Shown here: positions 1-6,480 of the stretch, in pieces
How positions within the stretch are numbered: position 1 is the stretch's first letter
How the letters are laid out: the number at the start of each line of letters is the position of its first letter
Origin: Bacillus sp. (in: firmicutes)
GTDB lineage: Bacteria > Bacillota > Bacilli > Bacillales > Cytobacillaceae
Length of the DNA stretch: 6,480 nucleotides
Assembly (NCBI GenBank): GCA_003457145.1
Contig: DMSR01000496.1
Coordinates: forward strand, 1 to 6,480
Direction: 5' to 3'
Made by a program: the position numbers and the translations under genes
The notes under the pieces: model-generated
What the model saw: the letters and a program-made list of their open reading frames with translations, nothing else
Told to the model about the DNA's origin: nothing
The model's database searches: none

Positions 1-770
1 TGTATGGAATGCGCCCGATCGCAGAAATGCAATTTGCCGATTTTATCATGCCTGCTGTGAATCAAATTATTTCTGAAGCTGCAAAAATCCGCTACCGTTC
101 AAATAACGACTGGAGCTGTCCGATGGTCATCCGCGCCCCTTATGGCGGTGGAGTCCATGGAGCGCTTTATCATTCTCAGTCTGTTGAGGCCGTGTTTGCG
201 AACCAGCCTGGATTGAAAATAGTCATGCCGTCAACTCCTTATGATGTAAAAGGTTTGCTGAAGGCAGCAATCAGAGATGAAGATCCGGTATTATTCTTTG
301 AACATAAGCGTGCTTACCGACTGATCAAAGGAGAGGTTCCTGAAGATGATTATGTCCTGCCAATCGGCAAAGCTGATGTAAAGCGTGAAGGCGACGACAT
401 TACGGTAATCACTTATGGATTGGCAGTGCATTTTGCGCTTCAGGCCGCTGAAAGACTTGCCAAGGACGGGATTTCTGCGCATATCCTAGATCTGCGTACA
501 GTCTATCCATTGGATAAGGAAGCAATTATTGAAGCCGCGTCCAAAACAGGGAAAGTCCTTCTCGTCACTGAAGATAATAAAGAAGGCAGCATCATGAGCG
601 AAGTGTCAGCGATTATTGCTGAACACTGCTTGTTCGAATTGGATGCACCGATTAAAAGATTGGCAGGTCCAGATGTACCGGCAATGCCATATGCTCCGAC
701 AATGGAAAAGTATTTCATGATCAACCCTGATAAAGTTGAAAAAGCAATGAGAGAACTTGCTGAATTTTAA
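1..770 (+). CDS. bfmBAB: Branched-chain 2-oxoacid dehydrogenase E1 component, beta subunit (5' partial)
   Basis: This is the beta subunit of the thiamine-diphosphate-dependent E1 enzyme. With E1-alpha it decarboxylates the 2-oxoacids from valine, leucine and isoleucine and passes the acyl group to lipoyl-E2; the complex is cytoplasmic. The window opens inside the gene: the frame is open from position 3 (Tyr-Gly before the Met codon at 9), so that Met is internal. About 255 residues are visible, against roughly 327 in the family, so about 70 N-terminal residues lie upstream. The visible part has the end of the pyrimidine-binding transketolase fold, with the conserved GGGVHG and HSQSVEA motifs (His codon at 171-173, matching the conserved E1-beta active-site histidine). 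The C-terminal transketolase domain starts around 366 and includes ITVITYG. The E2 gene follows after 47 bases with no terminator between, so the two are probably co-transcribed. The symbol follows B. subtilis (also called bkdAB). A pyruvate-dehydrogenase E1-beta is the main alternative, made unlikely by the branched-chain-type E2 next door. Confidence 0.95.
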   Translation, partial: YGMRPIAEMQFADFIMPAVNQIISEAAKIRYRSNNDWSCPMVIRAPYGGGVHGALYHSQSVEAVFANQPGLKIVMPSTPYDVKGLLKAAIRDEDPVLFFEHKRAYRLIKGEVPEDDYVLPIGKADVKREGDDITVITYGLAVHFALQAAERLAKDGISAHILDLRTVYPLDKEAIIEAASKTGKVLLVTEDNKEGSIMSEVSAIIAEHCLFELDAPIKRLAGPDVPAMPYAPTMEKYFMINPDKVEKAMRELAEF

Positions 771-802
771 GTATATTCATAGTGGGAATAGAATGAATCG
801 AG

Positions 803-820
803 AAGGAGGGTCATACCTTG
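803..820 (+). promoter_or_regulatory. Strong ribosome binding site fixing a TTG start for E2
   Basis: AAGGAGG at 803-809 is followed by 8 bases and then TTG at 818-820. This spacing is ideal and the match to the 16S rRNA tail is near complete. The next in-frame Met codon (839-841) has no such site, and starting there would remove the first strand of the lipoyl domain. The TTG is therefore the likely start. Confidence 0.88.
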
Positions 821-2131
821 GCAATCGAACAAATCAAAATGCCTCAATTAGGTGAAAGTGTTACTGAAGGTACAATCAGCAAGTGGCTGGTTTCCGTTGG
901 CGACCCAGTGAATAAATACGATCCACTTGCTGAAGTAATGACTGACAAGGTAAATGCTGAAGTACCATCTTCGTTCACTGGAAAAATCAAGGAATTAATT
1001 GCGAATGAGGGGGATACATTAGCCGTCGGAGAAATTATTTGTACAATTGAAACTGAGGGTGGAAACACAGAAGCAGCACCTGATGCAGACGCATCCGTAA
1101 GAGAAACAGCGGTATCTGAAAAAGCGGCTGCAGTACCTGCAGCACCTGCAGTTAATCAAGGAAGCAAAGCAAGGTATTCACCGGCAGTCCTTAAGCTTGC
1201 CCAGGAAAATGACATTGATTTAACCCAGGTAAAGGGTAGCGGAGCTGAGGGCAGGATTACCCGCAAGGACTTGCTTCAAATCATTGAATCTGGCAATATT
1301 CCGCAGGCTGCTGCTCAAACAGCTAAATCTAAAGAAACAACACAGGCTGAGCCGGCACCTTCTCAATCAGAGCAGCCGGCACCGATTAAACCTGCATCAG
1401 CATCTGCTCCGGCCATTCCGGTTGAAGCAGGCGATATTGAAATTCCTGTAAGTGGTGTCCGCAAAGCGATTGCTGCAAACATGCTCCGCAGTAAGCGTGA
1501 AGCACCACATGCCTGGACAATGGTAGAAGTGGATGTTACTAATCTTGTCCAATACAGAAATAATCTCAAAGATGATTTCAAGAAGAAGGAAGGATTCAAT
1601 TTAACATTCTTCGCATTCTTTGTTAAAGCTGTAGCACAGGCTTTAAAAGAATATCCGCAGATTAACTCTATGTGGGCTGGAGAAAAAATCATCCAGAAAA
1701 AGGATATCAATATTTCAATCGCTGTAGCGACAGATGATGCCTTATTTGTCCCAGTTATTAAAAATGCTGATGAAAAAACGATCAAAGGCATTGCCCGTGA
1801 AATTACTGAAGTAGCACAAAAGGTCCGTGCTGGCAAATTGCGTTCTGAAGATATGCAGGGTGGTACGTTCACGGTCAATAACACTGGCTCTTTTGGGTCT
1901 GTCCAATCAATGGGAATCATCAATTATCCACAGGCAGCCATCCTGCAGGTTGAATCGATCGTTAAGCGCCCTGTTGTGATGAACAACAGCATGATTGCTG
2001 TTCGCGACATGGTTAACCTATGTTTGTCACTGGATCATCGTGTACTTGATGGCTTAGTTTGCGGGCGCTTCCTGGCAAGAGTTAAAGAAATCCTGGAGAA
2101 TACATCTAAAGAGACGACGTCAATATATTAA
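818..2131 (+). CDS. bfmBB: Branched-chain 2-oxoacid dehydrogenase E2: lipoamide acyltransferase
   Basis: The 437-residue E2 core protein (dihydrolipoyl transacylase) takes the branched acyl group from E1 on a lipoyl arm and transfers it to CoA, giving isobutyryl-, 2-methylbutyryl- or isovaleryl-CoA. The single lipoyl domain spans about residues 2-80, with MTDKVNAE giving the probable lipoylated Lys44. An Ala/Pro-rich linker (81-117) leads to the peripheral-subunit-binding domain (118-155, starting ARYSPAV and containing GRITRKD), which docks E1 and E3. A second Ala/Pro/Gln-rich linker (about 158-205) precedes the trimer-forming catalytic domain (208-437). That domain has NNTGSFGS and the active-site motif DHRVLDG, with His407 and Asp411. 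Length and C-terminus resemble remembered B. subtilis BfmBB (424 residues), the extra residues falling in the linkers. Translation starts at TTG behind a strong ribosome binding site. It is the last gene of its operon, followed directly by a terminator; no E3 gene is visible downstream. The symbol follows B. subtilis (also bkdB). Confidence 0.96.
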   Translation: MAIEQIKMPQLGESVTEGTISKWLVSVGDPVNKYDPLAEVMTDKVNAEVPSSFTGKIKELIANEGDTLAVGEIICTIETEGGNTEAAPDADASVRETAVSEKAAAVPAAPAVNQGSKARYSPAVLKLAQENDIDLTQVKGSGAEGRITRKDLLQIIESGNIPQAAAQTAKSKETTQAEPAPSQSEQPAPIKPASASAPAIPVEAGDIEIPVSGVRKAIAANMLRSKREAPHAWTMVEVDVTNLVQYRNNLKDDFKKKEGFNLTFFAFFVKAVAQALKEYPQINSMWAGEKIIQKKDINISIAVATDDALFVPVIKNADEKTIKGIAREITEVAQKVRAGKLRSEDMQGGTFTVNNTGSFGSVQSMGIINYPQAAILQVESIVKRPVVMNNSMIAVRDMVNLCLSLDHRVLDGLVCGRFLARVKEILENTSKETTSIY

Positions 2132-2136
2132 TCAGT

Positions 2137-2172
2137 AAGACGCCCAGAAAAAAGTCCTGGGCGTTTTTTGTA
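2137..2172 (+). terminator. Rho-independent terminator of the dehydrogenase operon
   Basis: A perfect 8-bp stem pairs ACGCCCAG (2140-2147) with CTGGGCGT (2157-2164) across a 9-base loop. A run of six T (2164-2169) follows the stem. The stem can be extended downwards by A-T and G-T pairs between 2137-2139 and 2165-2167. It lies 8 bases after the E2 stop codon. The stem is GC-rich at its core and correctly placed, so I take it to end the E1/E2 transcript before the mutase genes. Confidence 0.92.
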
Positions 2173-2256
2173 TAACTCCTCCTTTATCGAGAGTTGATAT
2201 TGCAATTTGTATAAAGTGTTTAAGAGCTTTGTTCTTTTCATGTTTTTACCTCACAA

Positions 2257-2274
2257 AAATCCTGAAGCGGATTT
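2257..2274. repeat. Small inverted repeat with a weak cre-like palindrome
   Basis: AAATCC (2257-2262) and GGATTT (2269-2274) form a perfect 6-bp inverted repeat around a 6-base loop. The overlapping 14 bases at 2263-2276, TGAAGCGGATTTCA, have matching TGAA/TTCA ends and resemble a CcpA cre site, but they differ from the consensus TGWAANCGNTNWCA at two positions, including the central C of the CG pair. It may be a degenerate operator or chance; no T-run follows, so it is not a terminator. Confidence 0.3.
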
Positions 2275-2353
2275 CACCATTTGTGGTCAAAGCACCAAAG
2301 TCCTCCACTTAAGGAGCATAATAAAACTAGATGGGATTGTGGATTGTCCTTCG

Positions 2354-2382
2354 TTGCTAGAAAAGCGTCTGTATACTAAAAT
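2354..2382 (+). promoter_or_regulatory. Candidate sigma-A promoter for the mutase genes
   Basis: TTGCTA (2354-2359, 4 of 6 to TTGACA) and TAAAAT (2377-2382, 5 of 6 to TATAAT) are separated by 17 bases, the optimal spacing. It lies about 80 bases upstream of the small-subunit ATG and downstream of the terminator, where a promoter is expected. The surroundings are AT-rich with other TATA-like hexamers (for example TATACT at 2372 and TATAGT at 2382), so the exact hexamers are uncertain. Confidence 0.35.
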
Positions 2383-2425
2383 ATAGTAGAGTATAAAAAT
2401 TAGAATATTACTACAATTGTTTATG

Positions 2426-2464
2426 AAGGGGGGAAGGCTGTCTGAACTATAGACAGTAAAGTTT
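2426..2464 (+). promoter_or_regulatory. Distant Shine-Dalgarno with an intervening hairpin before the mutase small subunit
   Basis: A purine-rich Shine-Dalgarno-like run (AAGGGGGGAAGG, 2426-2437) ends 27 bases before the ATG at 2465, too far for normal initiation. Between them lies a perfect inverted repeat, CTGTCT (2438-2443) and AGACAG (2451-2456), with a 7-base loop. If folded in the mRNA, only 8 bases (2457-2464) would separate hairpin from ATG, putting the Shine-Dalgarno at about normal effective spacing. The same 19-bp repeat could instead be a DNA operator. An in-frame TAG at 2450-2452 excludes a start further upstream that reads through. Confidence 0.55.
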
Positions 2465-4423
2465 ATGACGATTGAAAATATGAAATCTACCTCGTTCAAG
2501 AATGCAGCTTTTGAAGAGTGGCAGGAAAAAGCTGCTGCTTCATTAAAAGGTAAGCCAATAAAAACACTTTATACAAATACATATGAAAACATAACCCTTA
2601 AACCACTTTATACAAAAGAGGATTTTACAGAAGGGTTGTCTGAAGATTTTCCTGGTCAGCCAGATTATAGGCGAGGTATCCATTCATTGGGCTACCAATC
2701 TGAGGCGTGGCATATTGCGAACCGTCTCTTTTATACCGATCTCACAGAGCTTAAGGGGAAACTGGACTCTGCACTTTCAAAAGGGCAAACTGCTATTTCC
2801 TTTGAAGTGAAACCAGAGATATTTGCTGATAATCGAGCATTGGTTTCTTTCTTCTCATCTTATAAAAATAAGTATCCTTTAAGCTTGAACGCTGGATCGC
2901 TCCAGACACCGATGCTTGCTGCGCTGGCAATTGCCAACGTGGGAGCGCAGACATCTCATAAGCTATCAGGTTCTGCTGCTGCGGACCCTATAGCTGAAGC
3001 CAGCTTGACAGGCGGGCTTCCAAAGGACGAAAATGAATATTTTAGTGAGTGGACGAAAGTCCTTGAAGAAGCACACGTAAGTCTGCCTGATTTAAGAACA
3101 GTCCTTGTCAATACTGTTCCATATCATAACAGCGGGGCTCATGCTGTACATGAGCTTGCGATCGCAATCTCCACCGGAGTTTACCTCCTTCAAAAATTGC
3201 TTGATAATGGATGGGAAATAAAGAAAGCGTTATCAAAGATAGTTTTCCATTTTTCTATTGGATCTAACTTCTTTATGGAAACCGCCAAGCTCAGAGCAGC
3301 AAGGCTTCTATGGAGTAAAACAGCAAAGGCATACGGAGAAGATGCGGAAGACTGGAGAATGCTAATTTCAGCGGAGACCTCCTGGTTCACGAAGACAATT
3401 TTCGACCCATACGTCAACATGCTTAGGGTCGGCAATGAAGCCTTCGCTGCTGTATTAGGGGGGATTCAGTATCTTCATACTGGAACCTTCGATGAAGCCG
3501 CCGGAACTGCAAGTGAACTTTCGGAGAGGGTTGCCCGTAATACACAGCTGGTCCTTAAATCTGAAGCCCATCTTGAAAAAGTAGCAGACCCAGCAGGTGG
3601 TTCATGGTATGTTGAGTCATTGACAAAGGAATTGGCTGAAAAAGCGTGGGAGCTCTTCCTTGAAATTGATCGTAAGGGTGGGATTTATGAAACCCTGAAA
3701 TCCGGATGGCTACAGGAGCAGATTGCCATGACTGCTGAAGGACGAAAACAAGATACTTTTAAACGGAAGAAGAGCATAATTGGCACTAACGTTTATGCCA
3801 ATCTTTCAGAAAATAAGAGCGAACCAGTTTTCCAAGAGGGAAATAAGGGATACATGGCAGGCACGCTTGCAGACAGTAAGAAAGCAGTTGGGTCCCAAAA
3901 TTCAGCTAAAAATAGCTTCATGGAAATGAAAGCAAGCTTTACTTCGTTAAATATGGCAAGATTGGCTGAGCCATACGAAGAATTGAGATTCAGGGCAAAA
4001 CGCCTGGAGAAGGCTGGATTGCTGCCTTCCGTCGGTTTAATTTGCCTTGGAGAGCTGAAGCAGCATAAGCCGAGAGCTGATTTTATTGCCAGCATGCTGT
4101 CAGCAGGAGGGATTGATGCAGATAGGAGCGGGGAAATCAACACCGTTTCAGCTGCAGTGAATTTCATCAAATCAACCGATGCCAAGCAATTTGTTATCTG
4201 CGGTGACCATGCTGCCTACGAATCGTTTGGTCCTGTATTTGCAAAAGACATCACCAGACAGAATCCAGAGGTTAAGCTTTATCTGGCGGGTATTCCACAG
4301 GAAAAAGAAAGTGAATGGAAGACGGCCGGTATTCAAGAATTTTTGCACATAAGAAGCAATGCTTATCAAATTCTATCATCTATGCTTCAGGAAATGGAGG
4401 TGGGCACCGATGCAAAGGCCTGA
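2465..4423 (+). CDS. mutA: Methylmalonyl-CoA mutase small (beta) subunit
   Basis: This 652-residue protein is the non-catalytic partner of the heterodimeric mutase that interconverts (R)-methylmalonyl-CoA and succinyl-CoA. It has the same two-domain plan as the large subunit. The TIM-barrel-type domain covers about residues 40-500, with recognisable shared segments such as [11 protein letters not shown] and [14 protein letters not shown] flavodoxin-like C-terminal domain covers about 520-652. That domain lacks the cobalamin motif DxHxxG: the matching stretch (residues 528-538) reads [11 protein letters not shown], so no B12-ligating histidine is in place. The substrate-site RQYAGFST of the large subunit is also missing. 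This is normal for the family's small subunit, so it should be structural. The ATG at 2465 is the first possible start after an in-frame TAG. It has no Shine-Dalgarno at normal distance (see the site at 2426-2464). A second Met at residue 6 has none either, so the start is slightly uncertain. The gene overlaps the large-subunit gene by 14 bases. Confidence 0.93.
   Translation: MTIENMKSTSFKNAAFEEWQEKAAASLKGKPIKTLYTNTYENITLKPLYTKEDFTEGLSEDFPGQPDYRRGIHSLGYQSEAWHIANRLFYTDLTELKGKLDSALSKGQTAISFEVKPEIFADNRALVSFFSSYKNKYPLSLNAGSLQTPMLAALAIANVGAQTSHKLSGSAAADPIAEASLTGGLPKDENEYFSEWTKVLEEAHVSLPDLRTVLVNTVPYHNSGAHAVHELAIAISTGVYLLQKLLDNGWEIKKALSKIVFHFSIGSNFFMETAKLRAARLLWSKTAKAYGEDAEDWRMLISAETSWFTKTIFDPYVNMLRVGNEAFAAVLGGIQYLHTGTFDEAAGTASELSERVARNTQLVLKSEAHLEKVADPAGGSWYVESLTKELAEKAWELFLEIDRKGGIYETLKSGWLQEQIAMTAEGRKQDTFKRKKSIIGTNVYANLSENKSEPVFQEGNKGYMAGTLADSKKAVGSQNSAKNSFMEMKASFTSLNMARLAEPYEELRFRAKRLEKAGLLPSVGLICLGELKQHKPRADFIASMLSAGGIDADRSGEINTVSAAVNFIKSTDAKQFVICGDHAAYESFGPVFAKDITRQNPEVKLYLAGIPQEKESEWKTAGIQEFLHIRSNAYQILSSMLQEMEVGTDAKA
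4395..4412 (+). promoter_or_regulatory. Ribosome binding site and start of the large mutase subunit, inside the small-subunit gene
   Basis: TGGAGGTG (4395-4402) precedes ATG (4410-4412) by 7 bases, all within the 3' end of the small-subunit gene. The strong site and short overlap point to translational coupling, which would suit the 1:1 stoichiometry of the heterodimer. Confidence 0.85.
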
Positions 4424-6480
4424 TTTTTCTAAAATCCGTTTATTTGAAGAGGAAAGGGAAGTCAGCAAAGAACAAGTGGATCTTCATATTAAGGAAAATA
4501 TTGATCATTTGTTATTTGAGACGAATGAAAAAATTAAGGTTAAACCCGTGTATACGAAAGAAGCTGTAACATCAACGGAACATCTGGAGGGCATGCCTGG
4601 ACTCCCGCCATTTACGAGGGGGCCATATCCAGCGATGTACGTGAACCGCCCTTGGACAGTAAGGCAGTATGCGGGTTTTTCGACTGCAGAGGAGAGCAAC
4701 GCATTTTACAGGCGAAACCTTGCAATGGGACAAAAAGGCTTGTCCGTTGCCTTTGACCTGGCGACACACCGAGGCTACGATTCTGACCATCCCAGGGTGG
4801 AAGGAGACGTAGGGAAAGCTGGTGTTGCAATCGACTCCATTTTGGATATGAAAATCCTGTTCGATGGAATCCCGTTAGACAAGATGTCTGTCTCAATGAC
4901 AATGAATGGGGCAGTTTTGCCAATCATGGCTTTCTTTATTGTGACAGCGGAAGAACAAGGAGTAACACAGGATAAATTGTCTGGAACAATCCAGAATGAC
5001 ATTCTAAAAGAATACATGGTTAGAAACACTTATATCTATCCACCGGAAATGTCGATGAAGATTATCGCCGATATTTTTGAGTATACATCAAAATATATGC
5101 CGAAGTTCAATTCAATAAGCATTTCAGGCTACCATATGCAGGAAGCTGGTGCACCAGCGGATATAGAATTAGCATATACACTTGCTGACGGTCTTGAGTA
5201 CGTCAGGACTGGCCTCAAAGCTGGAATTGATATTGATTCATTTGCCCCCAGGCTGTCATTTTTCTGGGCAATCGGGATGAATTATTTTATGGAAGTAGCT
5301 AAAATGAGGGCTGCACGGTTCTTATGGTCAAAAATGATCAAAACATTCAATCCTTCAAACGAAAAATCGTTAGCATTAAGGACCCATTCCCAGACATCCG
5401 GCTGGAGCCTGACCGAGCAAGATCCCTACAATAATGTCATTCGCACCTTGATCGAGGCGCATGCAGCAGCCATGGGACATACCCAGTCGCTGCATACAAA
5501 TGCATTGGATGAGGCCATAGCGCTGCCAACAGACTTTTCAGCTCGTATTGCGAGGAATACCCAGCTCTACCTCCAGGAAGAAACTGGTATTACAAAGGTA
5601 ATTGATCCATGGGCTGGAAGCTATTATGTCGAGAGTTTAACAAACTCACTGATCGAACGAGCATGGGACCATATCGAAGAGATCGAGAGCCTTGGAGGCA
5701 TGGCGATGGCAATTGAAACTGGGCTGCCAAAAATGAGGATTGAAGAAGCCGCGGCACGCCGACAGGCCCAGATTGATTCCGGAAAAGAGACAATCATTGG
5801 AGTCAACCAATTTAAGCTTGATCAGGAAGACCCTCTTGATATTCTTGACATTGACAATACAGCCGTCCGCAGCAAACAGATTGCCAGACTGAAAGAACTG
5901 AAACAAAACCGTGACAACGACAAAGTAGAAACTGCATTGAATGACCTTTCCCATGCAGCAGAAACAGGAGAAGGAAATCTGCTTGAGTTTGCAGTCAAGG
6001 CAGCTAGAGTCCGTGCTAGCCTGGGAGAAATATCAGATGCAATTGAAAGATCAGCAGGCAGGCATAAGGCTATAATTCGGTCAATCAGCGGTGTGTATAG
6101 CGCTGCATTTTCCAATGAAGAAGAAATCGAGGAAGTTAAGCAGCTCACTGATGAATTTCTCGAGAACGAAGGTAGGAGGCCTCGAATTTTAATTGCGAAA
6201 ATGGGCCAGGATGGACATGATCGCGGGGCGAAAGTAATTGCTACAGCATTCGCAGACCTTGGATTCGATGTAGATATCGGACCATTGTTCCAAACCCCTG
6301 AAGAAACAGCAATCCAGGCTGTGGAAAATGATGTTCATGCAATTGGTATCAGCTCTCTTGCAGCAGGCCACAAAACATTGCTGCCGCTGCTTGTTCAAGA
6401 ACTTCAAAAATTAGGCCGTGGGGATATTGTTATCATAGTCGGCGGTGTGATCCCAGCTCAGGACTATCAATATTTGTATG
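4410..6480 (+). CDS. mutB: Methylmalonyl-CoA mutase large (alpha) catalytic subunit, 3' partial
   Basis: This is the adenosylcobalamin-dependent catalytic subunit, converting (R)-methylmalonyl-CoA to succinyl-CoA by radical carbon-skeleton rearrangement. The frame is open from ATG 4410 to the window end: 690 residues, against about 728 in Propionibacterium shermanii, so an estimated 30-40 are missing. By motif alignment with my recollection of that enzyme, key residues are present: Tyr87 in RQYAGFST (Y89), Arg205 in MVRNTY (R207), His242 in SGYHMQEAG (H244), and Lys597, Asp601 and His603 in [10 protein letters not shown] (K604, D608, H610), His603 being the cobalt ligand. The substrate-binding TIM barrel takes up most of residues 60-550. 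The B12-binding domain begins near 590, with SSL (648-650) and the Gly pair 678-679 completing the nucleotide-tail pocket. It starts within the small-subunit gene, so the two are co-transcribed and probably coupled. Everything visible suggests a functional enzyme. Isobutyryl-CoA mutase and similar relatives are less likely given the paired small subunit and intact methylmalonyl-CoA residues. Confidence 0.96.
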   Translation, partial: MQRPDFSKIRLFEEEREVSKEQVDLHIKENIDHLLFETNEKIKVKPVYTKEAVTSTEHLEGMPGLPPFTRGPYPAMYVNRPWTVRQYAGFSTAEESNAFYRRNLAMGQKGLSVAFDLATHRGYDSDHPRVEGDVGKAGVAIDSILDMKILFDGIPLDKMSVSMTMNGAVLPIMAFFIVTAEEQGVTQDKLSGTIQNDILKEYMVRNTYIYPPEMSMKIIADIFEYTSKYMPKFNSISISGYHMQEAGAPADIELAYTLADGLEYVRTGLKAGIDIDSFAPRLSFFWAIGMNYFMEVAKMRAARFLWSKMIKTFNPSNEKSLALRTHSQTSGWSLTEQDPYNNVIRTLIEAHAAAMGHTQSLHTNALDEAIALPTDFSARIARNTQLYLQEETGITKVIDPWAGSYYVESLTNSLIERAWDHIEEIESLGGMAMAIETGLPKMRIEEAAARRQAQIDSGKETIIGVNQFKLDQEDPLDILDIDNTAVRSKQIARLKELKQNRDNDKVETALNDLSHAAETGEGNLLEFAVKAARVRASLGEISDAIERSAGRHKAIIRSISGVYSAAFSNEEEIEEVKQLTDEFLENEGRRPRILIAKMGQDGHDRGAKVIATAFADLGFDVDIGPLFQTPEETAIQAVENDVHAIGISSLAAGHKTLLPLLVQELQKLGRGDIVIIVGGVIPAQDYQYLY

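Larger units (their letters stand above)
2132..2464 (+). other. Intergenic region between the dehydrogenase and mutase operons
   Basis: This 333-base stretch is AT-rich and carries no convincing gene on either strand. It holds the E2-side terminator, a small hairpin around 2257-2274, a weak sigma-A-like promoter candidate at 2354-2382, and the unusual Shine-Dalgarno/hairpin region before the small mutase subunit. I found no sigma-54 element (TGGCAC-N5-TTGC type), no T-box or riboswitch fold that I could recognise, and no tRNA. Because a terminator precedes it, a promoter for the mutase genes is expected here. Confidence 0.8.

Noticed and set aside
793..855. Short frame starting at ATG 793, 20 codons, overlapping the E2 start
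   Set aside because: It has no Shine-Dalgarno of its own, it is out of frame with E2, and its codons simply run across the E2 ribosome binding site. Chance is the simplest explanation.
1363..1923. 186-codon open frame on the minus strand within the E2 gene
   Set aside because: It lies entirely opposite a clear, conserved E2 coding region, has no sign of a ribosome binding site that I can see, and its length is explained by the composition of the sense gene.
2194..2215. TTGATA and TATAAA as a promoter pair
   Set aside because: The spacer is only 10 bases, too short for a sigma-A promoter.
2311..2360. AAGGAG at 2311 followed by a nine-codon frame from ATG 2331 to TAG 2360
   Set aside because: The spacing of 14 bases is too long, the peptide shows no leader features such as runs of a regulatory amino acid, and it would end inside the candidate promoter.
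2708..2724. TGGCAT...TTGC sequence resembling a sigma-54 promoter
   Set aside because: The spacing between the two elements is too short and the sequence lies inside the small-subunit coding region.
4315..4569. 84-codon + strand frame across the mutase subunit junction
   Set aside because: It covers the ends of two well-supported genes in another frame and its product resembles nothing recognisable. The real gene starting here is the large mutase subunit at 4410.
5646..6148. Minus-strand open frames opposite the large mutase subunit
   Set aside because: The + strand reads continuously as conserved mutase sequence with intact motifs on both sides, so these are shadow frames.

Overview
The window looks like chromosomal DNA from a low-to-moderate GC Firmicute of the Bacillaceae. 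The E2 protein closely resembles my recollection of Bacillus subtilis BfmBB along its length, including the C-terminal end. Genes have strong AAGGAGG-type ribosome binding sites, one starts with TTG, and a Rho-independent terminator with a T-run ends the first operon. All genes lie on the + strand.

Layout. (1) Positions 1-770 hold the 3' part of the E1-beta gene of the branched-chain 2-oxoacid dehydrogenase complex. (2) After a 47-base gap, 818-2131 encode the lipoyl-bearing E2 acyltransferase of the same complex. (3) A hairpin terminator at about 2137-2172 closes this operon. (4) The 333-base gap 2132-2464 contains the terminator, a weak promoter candidate, two small inverted repeats and an unusual translation start region. 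(5) Positions 2465-4423 encode the small, non-catalytic subunit of adenosylcobalamin-dependent methylmalonyl-CoA mutase. (6) Positions 4410-6480 encode the large catalytic subunit. It overlaps the small-subunit gene by 14 bases and runs off the window with an estimated 30-40 residues missing.

How the genes work together. The dehydrogenase complex converts the 2-oxoacids of valine, isoleucine and leucine to branched acyl-CoAs. Further breakdown of the valine and isoleucine products yields propionyl-CoA. Propionyl-CoA is carboxylated and epimerised to (R)-methylmalonyl-CoA, which the mutase isomerises to succinyl-CoA for the TCA cycle. The first and last stages of one catabolic route therefore sit side by side, in two transcription units separated by a terminator. 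The branched acyl-CoAs also prime branched-chain fatty acid synthesis in bacilli.

I see no mobile element, CRISPR array, RNA gene or undescribed system. The most notable feature is the start of the small-subunit gene. Its only good Shine-Dalgarno sequence is 27 bases from the ATG, and a perfect 6-bp inverted repeat between them would bring the two to normal spacing if folded.
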